Source: Kutzneria sp. CA-103260
GTDB taxonomy: Bacteria; Actinomycetota; Actinomycetes; Mycobacteriales; Pseudonocardiaceae
Assembly (NCBI RefSeq): GCF_018263855.1
Contig: NZ_CP073318.1
Location: forward strand, 2,356,001-2,420,000
Direction of reading: 5' to 3'
Length of the DNA stretch: 64,000 bases
Shown here: positions 31,301 through 39,679 of the stretch, in pieces
How positions within the stretch are numbered: position 1 is the stretch's first letter
How the letters are laid out: every line of letters begins with the position of its first letter
Made by a program: the position numbers and the translations under genes
Notes under the pieces: model-generated
What the model saw: only the letters and a program-made list of their open reading frames with translations
Database searches by the model: none
What the model was told of the DNA's origin: nothing

Positions 31301-34300
31301 CAGCTCGTCCAGCTGGCCAGGGTGGTCGGTCACCAGGGTGTGCGCGTGGTCCTCGGGCAGCGTGCGGGCGTCGACCCGGTCGAGCACCGCCGAGGCCGGG
31401 TGCCGGACGATGCGGCGCACGTACCGTTCGCCCGACCGCAGCGCGATCTCGTACTCGCCGTCGTCCAGGCACAGCTGCGCCCACAGTTGGTCGAGATCGC
31501 CGCCGGCGGTCGCATCCAGGTCGATCATCACGGCGCGGGTGTGCGGCAGCTCCAGCCGGGCGGCCATGCCGATGCCCCACGCCGACGTACCACCGAGCCG
31601 GACCGGCTCGCCGTGCAGGCTGTGCGCGCCCTTGGAGACCAGCACGAACCGGGGGCTCTGCTCGACCGGAACGGCCCGCAACGCCCGAACCACATCGGCC
31701 AGCTCGACGCAGCGGTCCTGGATCACGGCGCCGGGGTCGGCGGCGTCGCTGTCGCCGGTGTTCCACAACTGGACGACGTGAGACGGCCGCAGGTCGCCGA
31801 AATCGACCGGATCGCCGGGCGGGACGATCCGGGCGCGGCCACCATGCTCGCGGACCCGGACGGCCAGCGCGGCGGCGAGCGCGGCGTCGTCGCCGAGGAT
31901 CGCCCAGTCGGCGGCCGGCGGCGCCGGCGGCGAGGCGGGCCGGCCGATCGACGGTCCGGTGGCGAACAGGACCGTGTGCGGGGCGGTGTCGTTGCCGGTC
32001 CGGTCCTCGACCGCGGCGACTTCGGAGAATCCTCCGTCACGCAGGAGCTCGACCCACTGGTCGGCGCTGAGCAGCGGGCCGGTGGTGCGCACGTCCCGGT
32101 CGGTGAACGACCACCAGCCCTTGGTCAGGCCGAACGTCAGGTCGGCCCAGATCCGGCCGGGCATCACCTCGGCCAGCACGAGCAGACCGCCGGGAGCGAG
32201 CAGGCCGCGCAGCGAGCCGAGCGTGCGGCGCAGTTCGGGCGTGGCGTGCACGACGTCGGACGCGAGGACGAGGTCGAACGAGTGCGGCTGGAAGCCCTGG
32301 TCGACGGGGTCGCGGTCCAGGTCGAGCACCTGGTACTCGACGAACGGGAAGTCGCGGAAGCGGTCCCGGGCCCGCTCGGTGAACGCGGCTGAGATGTCGG
32401 TGAACACGTATTCGGTGCGCCCCGGCGGCAGCACGGGGAGCACAGCCGCGGTCAGACCGCCGGTGCCGGCGCCGATCTCCAGGATGCGCAGGGTGCGGCC
32501 GGGCGTCGCGGCGGCCGAGATCCGCTCAAGGGCCTGCCGGACGACGTCGTTGTGGAAGCGGACCGCCTTGGAGGTCTGGAAGAACCGCTCGGCTTCGCCG
32601 TGGTCGCCCTCGGGGAACAGCAGCTGGAGCGGGTCTGTCGTGCCGGTCAGCACAGCATGCAGGTGGCTCGCGGTCTTGTTGAGCAGGCGCAGTTCGCCGA
32701 GCGAGTCGGGGTAGGCCGCCACCATCCGTGCCCAGTGGACGGCGTGGTCGGGGGCGACGTCGCACAGCACCCGGAACGAGCCGTCCTCGCGGTGGGCCAG
32801 GATCCCGCCGTCGGCCAGGAAGCGCAGGAAGCCCGCCGCCGCCGGGCGGTAGAGCGGGAGCAGCCCCACCAGGTCGTCGACCGCGATCGTGCGGCCGGTG
32901 GCCAGCTCGGCGCCGAAGCCGGCGAAGCAGTCGGCCAGGTACGCGGCGCAGAGCTCGCGCAGGTCGGCCCGGTACTGCGAGCTGTCGCCGGCCAGAGCGG
33001 CGGGAAACAGACGCAGTTCGGCCACCGCGGCCTCGGCGCCGAGGGTGACCGCGCTCGTCGGCGGGCGGACCGAGGAACGCCAGCGCATCCGGTAGAAGTG
33101 GTCCTGGACCGCGCCGTCCGGGTTCTCCGGCCGCGGCACCGGGGCGCCACGCATGCCGATCAGCTCGGCCAGCACGACGCCGTCGGCGTCCAGCACAGCG
33201 ATGTCCGCGTGGAGGGCGTACGCGTCCCTGGTGTGCACCCGGACGTGGGCGTGGGCCGGTGTGCCGTCGCTATACACCCGCACGGCGTCCACTCCGGACG
33301 GCACGTAGTTGACCGGGATCAGATCGGCGGCCCGGCGGGCATTGCCGTCCAGCACGGCGGTCTGGATACAGACGTCGAGCAGCGCCGGGTGCAGCACGTA
33401 GTGCTTGAGCGTGGCCGCGAGTTCGTTCGGCACGAGAAGGTCGACCAGGGTTTCGCCCTCGCCGGTGCGCAGCTCGGTCATGCCGCGGAACGCGGGTCCG
33501 TACACGTAGCCGCACGCGCTGAACGCCTCGTACACCTGATCGTGCGAGTGTCGGGTGGCGCATCGCCGCCGGACCGCGTCGAGGTCGACCCGGTGGTCGC
33601 GCGCCGGCTCGCGGTGGTAGCGGCCGCGCACCGTGCGTGCCCACGTGTCCCCGTTGAACGAGCGGTGGTGCAGCTCGAAGGTGCCGTCCTCGGGGTCCAG
33701 CTCGATCCGGCCGATCTGCACGTCGTCCGGCTGGAGCGCGCAGGACCGCTCGAAGTCCACGAACTCCAGCGCGGCCGGGGCGTCGAGGTGTTCGCGGGCG
33801 GCGGCCAGCGCGGCCTCCAGGTACGCGGCGCCCGGCACGATGACCGTGCCGAACAGCTCGTGCTGGCGTACCCAGGCCAGGCGGTGGTCGTCCCAGCGGA
33901 TCTCCCAGGTCGGCCGGGCCGCGTCGACCGGCTTGAGCATCGGGTGCGGCTGGCCGCCGGTGCGCCGGGCCCGCGCGGTCGGCGTCTCGTTCCAGTGCGC
34001 TTCGTGCTGCCACACCGGGCCGGGCAACGCCGCCGCCGGGACCGGGCCGGGGTGCCGGCGGGTCCAGTCGACCTCCCGGCCCGCCGCGTAGAGCGCGCCG
34101 AGCGACTCGAGCAGGCGCACCCGGTCGTCGCCGCCGCGCTGGAGCGAACCGACGGCGACCGCCGCGTGCCCGGTGTCGTCGAGGATCTCGCGGACCGCGT
34201 TGAGCAACACCGGATGCGGGCTGAGTTCGACGAACGCGTCGTAGCCGTCGTCCAGCATGGCCCGCAGCGCGCCCTCGAAGAGCACCGGCTGGCGGAAATT

Positions 34301-36652
34301 GCGCCACCAGTAGTCCGTGTCCAGTTCGCCGCCGGCGATCCGACGGGCGTGCACGCTGGAGTACATCGGGATCGTGGTCGGCTCGCCGGCGACACCGGCG
34401 AGTTCACCGACCAGCTCCTCGCGCAGCGGGTCCATCTGTGGGCTGTGGCAGGGACACGCGACGCGCAGCTTGCGCGCGAACACACCGCGCTGTTCGAGCA
34501 GGGTGGCCACCCGGTCCAACTCCGGGTGCGAGCCGGACAGCGTCGACCCGCGCGGGCTGTTCTCGGCCGCCACGCAGACCTGGTTCCCGGTCTCGGCGCA
34601 CACCTTCCGCGCCGCGTCGGCGCCGAGCGCGACGAACATCATGCCGCCGCGGCCGTCGGCACGGGAATGCACCAGCGCCCGGCGGCAGATCAGGCGCACC
34701 GCCGACGGCAGATCGACCGCACCGCTGAGATAGGCGGCGGCGTACTCACCGACGCTGTGGCCGAGCACGCCGTCCGGGCTGACGCCCTGGCTGCGCCACA
34801 ACTCGGCCAGCGCGACCTGGACCGCGAACACGGTCGGCTGCAGGCAGAAGGTCTCGTTGACCCGGCTGCCCGACTCGTCGGCCAGCAGCGCGTCCAGCAC
34901 GGACCAGCCCAGGTGGGGGCGGGCCAGTTCGTCACACCGGAGCACGGTCGACCGGAACACCTCGTCGGTCTCGATCAGCGACCGGGCCATCGCCCACCAC
35001 TGCGGGCCCTGTCCGTTGAACAGAAAGCCGAGTTTGCCGGCCGGGCGGCCGGTCGGTGCGCCGGCGAACACGCCGGGGCGGGTGTCGCCGTCGGCGTAGC
35101 CACGGAGCTTGGTGACGGCGTCCGCCGCGTCGACGGCCACCACCGCCAGCCGGTGCCCGTGGTGACCGCGCCGGCGAGCCAGCAGCACGGCCAACCCTTC
35201 CAGGTCCCCGCCGGGTAGCTCGGAACCGGTCAGTCGGTCCGCGTACACGGCCGCGAGTCGGCGCAGCGCGGTCTCGCTGCGGGCGCTGAACGTGAGCAGC
35301 GCCGGACGGTTGTCCACCCGACCGGGGCCGGCCGTGGGAACCGGCGGGGCTTCAGCCAACACCACGTTGGCATTGGTGCCGCCGAAACCGAACGAGTTGA
35401 CGCTGGCCACCGCAGTCGGCAGGTGCTCGGGCCACGGGGTGAGCGCGGTCGGCACGCGCAGGCCGAGACCGGTGAAGTCGATCTCGGGGTTCGGTTCGTC
35501 GAAGTGCAGGTTGGCCGGCACCTGGCGGCGGCCGACCGCGAGCACCGCCTTGATCAGGCCGGCGATCCCGGCCGCCGCCTCGAGATGGCCGATGTTCGTC
35601 TTGACCGAGCCGACCAGCAACGGCCGGTCGGCCGACCGGCCGTTGCCGAGCACGGCGGCCAGGGCGGTCGCCTCCACCGGGTCGCCGACCGCGGTTCCGG
35701 TGCCGTGCGCCTCCACATAACCGACCTCGGCCGCGTCGATCCCGGCCACCCGCAACGCGGTGTCCACATTGGACCGCTGGGCCGGGCCGCTCGGCAGCGA
35801 GATGCCGAGGGTGTGCCCGTCCTGGTTGACCGCGGTGCCCCGGATGACGGCGTAGATCCGGTCCCCGTCGCGCTGGGCGTGCGCCAGCGGCTTGAGCAGC
35901 ACCAGCCCGGCCCCCTCGCCGCGGCCGAAGCCGTCGGCGGCGGCCGAGAACGCCTTGCACCGGCCGTCGGCCGCGAGCATGCCGGCCTGGCTCAGCGCCA
36001 CCCCGAAACCGGGTGTGAGGATGAGGTTGACCCCACCGGTCAGCGCCGCGTCGACTTCGCCCGCCCAGATGCTCTGGCAGGCCGAGTGCGTCGCGACCAG
36101 CGCGGAGGAGCAGGCGGTGTCGATCACCATGCTCGGCCCGCGCAGGTCGAAGGCGTGCGAGATCCGGTTGGCCAACAGGCTGGTGGACATGCCGGTGGCG
36201 GCGTGCGCCCCCATCGCCTCGCCCTCGCCCGCCGCGGTCTGGATCTGCGCGTAGTCCTGGCTGCTGGCGCCGACGAACACGCCGGTGCGCACGCCGGCGA
36301 GATCCGCCATCGGGATGCCGGCGTCCTCGCACGTCTCCCAGGCGACCTCGAGCAGAAGTCGCTGCTGCGGGTCGAGTTGGGCGGCCACCTGGCGGGAGAG
36401 GCCGAAGAATCCGGCGTCGAACGCGTCCACCCGGTCGAGGAACCCGCCCTCGCGCATCGTGATCCGGCCCGGCACGCGGTGGTCCGTGGCGAACAGGCGC
36501 TCGACGTCCCATCGGTCCGGTGGCACCGGTCCGATCGCATCGACCCGACTGGTCAGCAGGTCCCAGAAGCTGTCGGGACCGGTGACTCCGCCGGGAAATC
36601 GACAGCCGATACCGACCACAGCGATCGGCCCGTGTTGGATAGCCGTGCTCAA
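25394..36652 (-). CDS. PKS-NRPS hybrid: KS-AT-DH-cMT-ER-KR-ACP-Cy-A(Cys)-PCP-Ox
   Basis: About 3752 aa. KS (about 5-430; DTACSSA, EAHGTGT, NIGHLEAAAG), AT (535-850; GHSVGEYAA; specificity region CPCHSP, probably malonyl), DH (900-1180; HELFG..PGA, HPALLDVC), C-methyltransferase (1350-1600; LEIGAGTGG), ER (1800-2105; AGGVGLAA), KR (2110-2300; TGGLAGIG, YAAANAF), ACP (Ser about 2426, MDSLL), heterocyclisation domain (DLLMLDAQS = DxxxxDxxS, about 2636), adenylation domain (core residues D-L-Y-N..S..I-W, the Cys code of pyochelin/yersiniabactin enzymes), PCP (Ser about 3483), C-terminal FMN SagB/McbC-like oxidase (RRSVRKFSG to end). Predicted: fully reduced, alpha-methylated acyl unit joined to Cys, cyclised and oxidised to a thiazole. 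No loading module or thioesterase. Start: TTG 36652 follows GGAG by 6 nt and puts PIAVVGIG at residue 9; GTG codons further upstream are alternatives. Confidence 0.9.
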   Translation of the reverse strand: MSTAIQHGPIAVVGIGCRFPGGVTGPDSFWDLLTSRVDAIGPVPPDRWDVERLFATDHRVPGRITMREGGFLDRVDAFDAGFFGLSRQVAAQLDPQQRLLLEVAWETCEDAGIPMADLAGVRTGVFVGASSQDYAQIQTAAGEGEAMGAHAATGMSTSLLANRISHAFDLRGPSMVIDTACSSALVATHSACQSIWAGEVDAALTGGVNLILTPGFGVALSQAGMLAADGRCKAFSAAADGFGRGEGAGLVLLKPLAHAQRDGDRIYAVIRGTAVNQDGHTLGISLPSGPAQRSNVDTALRVAGIDAAEVGYVEAHGTGTAVGDPVEATALAAVLGNGRSADRPLLVGSVKTNIGHLEAAAGIAGLIKAVLAVGRRQVPANLHFDEPNPEIDFTGLGLRVPTALTPWPEHLPTAVASVNSFGFGGTNANVVLAEAPPVPTAGPGRVDNRPALLTFSARSETALRRLAAVYADRLTGSELPGGDLEGLAVLLARRRGHHGHRLAVVAVDAADAVTKLRGYADGDTRPGVFAGAPTGRPAGKLGFLFNGQGPQWWAMARSLIETDEVFRSTVLRCDELARPHLGWSVLDALLADESGSRVNETFCLQPTVFAVQVALAELWRSQGVSPDGVLGHSVGEYAAAYLSGAVDLPSAVRLICRRALVHSRADGRGGMMFVALGADAARKVCAETGNQVCVAAENSPRGSTLSGSHPELDRVATLLEQRGVFARKLRVACPCHSPQMDPLREELVGELAGVAGEPTTIPMYSSVHARRIAGGELDTDYWWRNFRQPVLFEGALRAMLDDGYDAFVELSPHPVLLNAVREILDDTGHAAVAVGSLQRGGDDRVRLLESLGALYAAGREVDWTRRHPGPVPAAALPGPVWQHEAHWNETPTARARRTGGQPHPMLKPVDAARPTWEIRWDDHRLAWVRQHELFGTVIVPGAAYLEAALAAAREHLDAPAALEFVDFERSCALQPDDVQIGRIELDPEDGTFELHHRSFNGDTWARTVRGRYHREPARDHRVDLDAVRRRCATRHSHDQVYEAFSACGYVYGPAFRGMTELRTGEGETLVDLLVPNELAATLKHYVLHPALLDVCIQTAVLDGNARRAADLIPVNYVPSGVDAVRVYSDGTPAHAHVRVHTRDAYALHADIAVLDADGVVLAELIGMRGAPVPRPENPDGAVQDHFYRMRWRSSVRPPTSAVTLGAEAAVAELRLFPAALAGDSSQYRADLRELCAAYLADCFAGFGAELATGRTIAVDDLVGLLPLYRPAAAGFLRFLADGGILAHREDGSFRVLCDVAPDHAVHWARMVAAYPDSLGELRLLNKTASHLHAVLTGTTDPLQLLFPEGDHGEAERFFQTSKAVRFHNDVVRQALERISAAATPGRTLRILEIGAGTGGLTAAVLPVLPPGRTEYVFTDISAAFTERARDRFRDFPFVEYQVLDLDRDPVDQGFQPHSFDLVLASDVVHATPELRRTLGSLRGLLAPGGLLVLAEVMPGRIWADLTFGLTKGWWSFTDRDVRTTGPLLSADQWVELLRDGGFSEVAAVEDRTGNDTAPHTVLFATGPSIGRPASPPAPPAADWAILGDDAALAAALAVRVREHGGRARIVPPGDPVDFGDLRPSHVVQLWNTGDSDAADPGAVIQDRCVELADVVRALRAVPVEQSPRFVLVSKGAHSLHGEPVRLGGTSAWGIGMAARLELPHTRAVMIDLDATAGGDLDQLWAQLCLDDGEYEIALRSGERYVRRIVRHPASAVLDRVDARTLPEDHAHTLVTDHPGQLDELRWAAEPRRTPAAGEVEIEVDAVGLNFRDVLVALGRMPSTAGGRGLRMGAECVGRVTRTGTGVTGLRVGDEVVAVDAAMSTLCSHVTVNATCVAVKPARLSTAEAATVPLVFLTAAIGLGRLAALRPGERVLIHSGAGGVGLAAIQLAKELGAEVLATAGSPEKRELLRSLGVKHVFDSRSLRFADEVRAVTDGAGVDVVLSAVGSEATARSIACLAPYGRFVEIGQRDLRADRRLGLRPFTRNLSYASFDLQQMIAERPAVVAEELRALLARFEDGTLRPLPHRVYHPSQVRAAFRHLAAGEHIGKLVLAMSERDLPVTPLPPPGPERFAGTWLVTGGLAGIGLELAGRLAEAGVRHLVLVGRRALPSPGTEEALDRLRAAGVEVLAEAVDVTSASQVDALIARIDRELPPLRGVLHCAMVIDDGPFTELEERRFRRVLEPKVRGAWNLDRATAGHDLDAFVLFSSTTSLLGNAGQANYAAANAFLDQFAEYRAALGRPVLTVNWGAIHGAGYLTRNEHAARALAASGVGHLTTDQVFEAMRSLWRGGSPRVGVTKVDFARIIRHFGLDADHEHRYAEVLAGDELGRRTDADGRSTVQRLRALDRDAQVELLTARIKARCAALLGVPEPELPPDAPLTSMHMDSLLAVEISSWIERELGVTVTTMTMMRGPSVTELTALVLDGLDLGPEAEAATRTTAEPAPVVAVRPVPERRPEAPDVDDEPIPLTELQEAYLVGRFDGLGLGGVSSHAYGEYTMAELDANRAIVAWDEIVRRHAALRMVATLDGRQREITPTAAWQVQVDDLRDDPAAAEKVAATRARMSCQVLDAYRGPLFELRLTLLPGEVRVHVSFDLLMLDAQSIFVVIHEWGLRYRGLSLPPAAPAEAFRTFARDRRRRLDEIANGPDRALLARLADELPPPPKLPLALDPETVRRPEFTRRTAVLDQADWRRLRDAAAARGITVSSLFGAAFTSVIGRFSGDAPFTLGVPAFDGPQVGLSAPAIGEFTSVLLVASRPGPGAFEDYLRTFQTSLLFALEHRELGSVTVRRQRSRSQGRPRLPESVAPVVFTSMLDKDIGKMDWLGRRLHGLSQTPQVWLDHQAMRWGDDAVLTWDSVDALFPDGLLDEMFDAYLSLLRGLAARSDWTADPATLSRPEPVHVTESPRLHDLVLARAAVSPNAIAIRTDGRSLSYQEVADAAEKVAAALISVGLCAGDMVAVGLRTGWEQTAAVLGVVRAGGVYVPVDPTAPTGRLELQLRDSTARFALTSRATAGNWPSGVRLIEFEDVLASGSAVVREPGTTSADLAYLIYTSGSTGRPKGVAMEHGAAVNTITDINERFTVGPADRLLALTPLTFDLSVYDVFGTLSAGASLVVPRAEHRSDPKHWADLMVRHEVTMWNSVPALLRLLTETTGEDMDWAARLSLIMLSGDWIPVELARRLRGRLPHTRLISLGGATEAAIWSVLHEVEQVDPTWHSIPYGKAMRGQGAVVLTERLEPAPPGTAGPLFLSGAGLARGYWGDDERTRRSFPLRPGTGERLYRTGDLAKVGPDGVLELLGREDQQMKIQGHRIEPGEIESALARLGGVRDAVVGAEGARDQDRRLVAVVRSRPGAVLDPTRLRAELAGELPRYLVPDLIRVVEDYPLTANGKVDRGALFGEGPAPLAAGTDVADRVNSVLTAVLAGTELDTGDLSRIDFGAVGLTSMHLIRIANGLSSEFGSHPSLEMLYEMRSVDDLAAFYAGDAPAPTEEPAPQPVLFDAEAREEAKEQARRRHATQQAGIGLPAGAAPDHRRRSVRKFSGSKIRLDAFGGLLTQLRQWTEEGVVRRAWGSASGIYPVDVYVQVHNAGVSALADGVYRYSPDEHQLVPVSDAPLVQAGHHRTSVNREAHETAGFALFLVADTAALEQLYGERAEPFCLLEAGAMAQLLTTAAADHGIDTCQIGMVDFRDAKAALGLGESEKLLCTILGGSQ

Positions 36653-36962
36653 TCTGTGCTCCAGTCCGTGTCGAAATTCTTTCGCCCCAACCGTCACTGC
36701 ACCGGTGACGGGATCTCGGCCGATCGTACTTGCGTCGGTCACAAATACATCCGGCCGTCGGCGGCCGGGCAGAGGTCTGCCCTCGTGACCAATCGAGTTC
36801 CCGTAAACGCCTGCTCGAACGAACAATCGTGGTTGCACGCCGATGTGCCCGAACGGCCGGTGGCGAAGCGATGGCCAGTGGCAATACTGTCCCGGTGTGC
36901 CGGATTGTCTGGCCATTGCGGCCGTCGAGAAGTTCCGAGAGATCAGCGGAGGTTTCGACGCG
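36653..36962. promoter_or_regulatory. Divergent region between PKS-NRPS and MFS exporter
   Basis: 310 bp that must hold the leftward PKS-NRPS promoter and the MFS promoter. Moderately AT-rich around 36690-36840. I see no convincing inverted repeat or -10/-35 pair. In-frame codons continue upstream of both chosen starts, so part of it could be translated if longer starts are used. Confidence 0.4.
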
Positions 36963-38228
36963 ATGCGGATGACGCGCAGCCTGGCGCCGTTGCGCCACCG
37001 CGACTTCCAATATCTGGTTTCCGGGCAACTCGCCTCGAACATCGGCGACGCCTGCTATGCGGTCGCCCTGCCCTGGTACGTGTTGGCCGAGCGCGGCGGG
37101 ACTCTGCTGTTGGGCACCGTGCTGGTCGCCTACGGCCTGCCTCGCACCGTGCTGATGGCGTTCGGCGGCGCGGCGAGCGACCGGTGGCGGCCGTGGACCG
37201 TGATGATGGCCTCGGACGTCGTGCGCACGGTCGGCGCGGCCGCGCTGGCGGTCGTCGCGCTGCTCGGTCCGGCACGGGCTGAGTCGCTGGTGCCCATCGC
37301 GATCGTGCTCGGCGCCGGGCAAGGGCTGTTCCTCCCCGCGTCGTTCGTGATCGCGCCGACCCTGCTACCGGACCGGGAACTACCGGCCGGCAACGCGCTC
37401 ACCGCCGGCGGCACCCAACTCGCTCTGCTGATCGGGCCCGCGGTTGCCAGCGTCGTCGTGGGATCGCTCGGCATCGCAGCCGCGTTCGTGGTCAACGCGG
37501 CGACCTTCGCGCTCTCGGCGCTCTCACTCGCCCGCATTCGGTCGGCCAAACGCCGTTCGACGCCCGCCCCGGCAGCGGATTCCGGCAACGCCGTCCCGGC
37601 CAGGACGACGCTGCGCCAGTTGCTCCGAGGGGAGCCGGCGCTGCTGGTGGTTCTCGTGGTCACGCTGGCCGGCAACTTCGGCACCGGTGGGCTCAGCGAG
37701 GTCGCCGTCCCAGCGCTGGCGCACGGCCCGCTCAACACCGGAGCGGTCGGTTTCGGCGGTCTGATCGCCGCGCTGGGAGCAGGCGCCCTGCTGGGAACCC
37801 TGGGCGCCGCCCAGCTGAGTCGGCCTCGGCGACCGGCGGTCCTCTGCTCGGCGGTGTGCCTCGCGGAGGCGAGCATGATCGCCGTCACGCCCTACCTGGG
37901 CGGTGCGATCGCTGTGGGGGTCGGACTGTTCGGCTACGGGCTGTTCAACGGCATGGCCAACGTAGTCATGATCACCGCGCTCCAGCGCTGGGCGCCGCCG
38001 AACCTGCTCGGCCGGGTCATGGGCCTGTTGCTGCTGGCCGGTTTCGGCATCTTCCCGGTCTCCGTCGCATTCGGCGCGTTCGTGGTCGACCGGTTCGGGC
38101 CGATCCCGTTCTTTCCTGTCGCGGGCCTGATCCTGCTGCTGGCGGTGATCGGTTCGATGACTCAACGTCGATGGCGGGACCTGGGCGTGGCGGTGCCGCG
38201 GGAAGGACAACCCGCCTGCGTTGCGTAA
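36963..38228 (+). CDS. MFS transporter (efflux)
   Basis: 421 aa, about 12 transmembrane segments, with the MFS loop GGAASDRWRPW between TM2 and TM3. Resembles enterobactin-exporter/macrolide-efflux-like MFS proteins (RHRDFQYLVSGQLASNIGD start). Probable exporter of the cluster product and self-resistance factor; divergent from the PKS-NRPS. ATG 36963 is preceded by GGAGG at 10 nt; an upstream in-frame ATG at 36843 would add a 40-residue tail without membrane character. Confidence 0.88.
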   Translation: MRMTRSLAPLRHRDFQYLVSGQLASNIGDACYAVALPWYVLAERGGTLLLGTVLVAYGLPRTVLMAFGGAASDRWRPWTVMMASDVVRTVGAAALAVVALLGPARAESLVPIAIVLGAGQGLFLPASFVIAPTLLPDRELPAGNALTAGGTQLALLIGPAVASVVVGSLGIAAAFVVNAATFALSALSLARIRSAKRRSTPAPAADSGNAVPARTTLRQLLRGEPALLVVLVVTLAGNFGTGGLSEVAVPALAHGPLNTGAVGFGGLIAALGAGALLGTLGAAQLSRPRRPAVLCSAVCLAEASMIAVTPYLGGAIAVGVGLFGYGLFNGMANVVMITALQRWAPPNLLGRVMGLLLLAGFGIFPVSVAFGAFVVDRFGPIPFFPVAGLILLLAVIGSMTQRRWRDLGVAVPREGQPACVA

Positions 38229-38352
38229 ATGGCGCCCGGCCGGGATCTGCTCTCCGAGCCGCACTTGGCTTCCGGAACGCTTCGGTGAGTGCGACCAAGT
38301 CCAGCGTCCGCGGTGGACAGATGTTGTGCGCCGTCCTCGGCTCCCCAAGGCT

Positions 38353-39324
38353 CTAGGAGTGGCCCAGGATCGGATGGGGCCGGTACGGGGCCTCCAGGAT
38401 GGCGACCTCCTCGTCGGTCAGCGTCACCTCCACGGCCGCGACCGCGTCGTCCAGGTGCGCCAGCTTGGTCGCGCCCACAACCGGCGCGCTGACACCGGGT
38501 TTGCCGAGCAGCCAGGCCAGCGCGATCTGGGCCGGTGGGAGGCCTCGCTGGTCGGCGACCGCGCGCAGGGCGTTGACCACCTCGAAGTCCATCTCGTCGT
38601 GGTCGGTGGCGCGGGAGCGACGGGCGCGGGCGGTGTGCCGGCCGGACCGGTCCCGGTTCCCGGCCAGCAGCCCTTGGGCCAGCGGGCTGTACGGCAGGAC
38701 GCCGACCTGCTGGTCGAGGCAGCAGGGGATCATCTCCCGTTCCTCTTCCCGGTAGGCCAGGTTGTAGCGGTTCTGCATGGACACGAACCTGGTCCAGCCG
38801 CCCCGCCGGGCGGTGTACTGCGCCTTGGTGAGCTGCCAGGCGTAGGTGGCGGACGCGCCGATGTAGCGTGCTTTCCCTGACCGCACAATGTCATCCAGCG
38901 CGGCCATGGTTTCCTCGATCGGTGTCTCGTAGTCCCAGCGGTGGATCTGGTACAGGTCGACGTGGTCCGTGCCAAGCCGGCGCAGCGAGGCGTCGATGGC
39001 GTCCGTGATGTGCTTGCGGGACAGGCCGCGGTCGTTGGGGCCGGGGCCGGTTGGCCAGTAGACCTTGGTAGCCAGCACGTAGTCCTCGCGGCGGGCGAAC
39101 AGCTTGCGTAGCAGGCGGCCGGTCAGCTCCTCGCTGGCGCCGTCGGAGTACATGTCGGCGGTGTCGAAGAAGGTGACGCCGGCGTCTACCGCGCGCCGCA
39201 CGATCGGCTCCGCGGCCTGCTCGTCGAGCATCCAGTCGGCTTCCGGGGGAGCGCCGTAGCTCATCATGCCGAGGCAGATCCGGGAGACGCGCAGGCCGGA
39301 CGAGCCGAGCCGGGTGTGCCGCAT
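38353..39324 (-). CDS. Aldo/keto reductase
   Basis: About 323 aa. AKR TIM barrel with catalytic D and Y in FFDTADMYSDG, K in LATKVYW, and H in the LYQIHRWDYET strand; YajO/YvaA-like subgroup. NADPH-dependent reduction of aldehydes or ketones. Start placed at ATG 39324 where MRHTRLGSSGLRVS matches the family N-terminus; the frame is open to 39366. Convergent with the MFS gene and probably outside the cluster. Confidence 0.88.
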   Translation of the reverse strand: MRHTRLGSSGLRVSRICLGMMSYGAPPEADWMLDEQAAEPIVRRAVDAGVTFFDTADMYSDGASEELTGRLLRKLFARREDYVLATKVYWPTGPGPNDRGLSRKHITDAIDASLRRLGTDHVDLYQIHRWDYETPIEETMAALDDIVRSGKARYIGASATYAWQLTKAQYTARRGGWTRFVSMQNRYNLAYREEEREMIPCCLDQQVGVLPYSPLAQGLLAGNRDRSGRHTARARRSRATDHDEMDFEVVNALRAVADQRGLPPAQIALAWLLGKPGVSAPVVGATKLAHLDDAVAAVEVTLTDEEVAILEAPYRPHPILGHS

Positions 39325-39679
39325 GTGGCCATGCTCGCCGGGATGTCCCTCGGCCGACAACCGCATTCCGGGTAGCTGGGCCAGATCCGTGACCAGTGTG
39401 TCTCACGTGGATCTCGCACGTCCGCTGTCATGATCAGCTGCCGTGACGCACGCCGACGAACTGCACGGGACGGCCGTGCGGCCCGCGCACAGGCTCGCAG
39501 TGGGAGGTCGACACCGACGCGCGGCGCGAAGCGCATGATGGACGCCACGTCCGAGACCGAACCGGACGTATTTCGCGATATCCACGTGTTGCGCCGCCGT
39601 TTGCAATCGGCTATGTAGGTGTCCGGGCGAGCTTTTCAATTTCGTGACATCACCTTCCTGGTTGAGAGGATCACATTCC
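39325..39679. other. Intergenic region, no gene seen
   Basis: 355 bp between the divergent aldo/keto reductase and the hypothetical gene. GC falls toward the 3' end. No convincing small ORF, RNA or operator seen; GAGAGGA lies ahead of the ATG at 39680. Confidence 0.4.

Noticed and set aside
26882..32392. 1836-aa open frame antisense to the PKS-NRPS
   Set aside because: Shadow frame created by GC-biased third positions; its translation is low-complexity (R, G, Q, V, H rich) with no domain, while the opposite strand encodes clear PKS/NRPS motifs.
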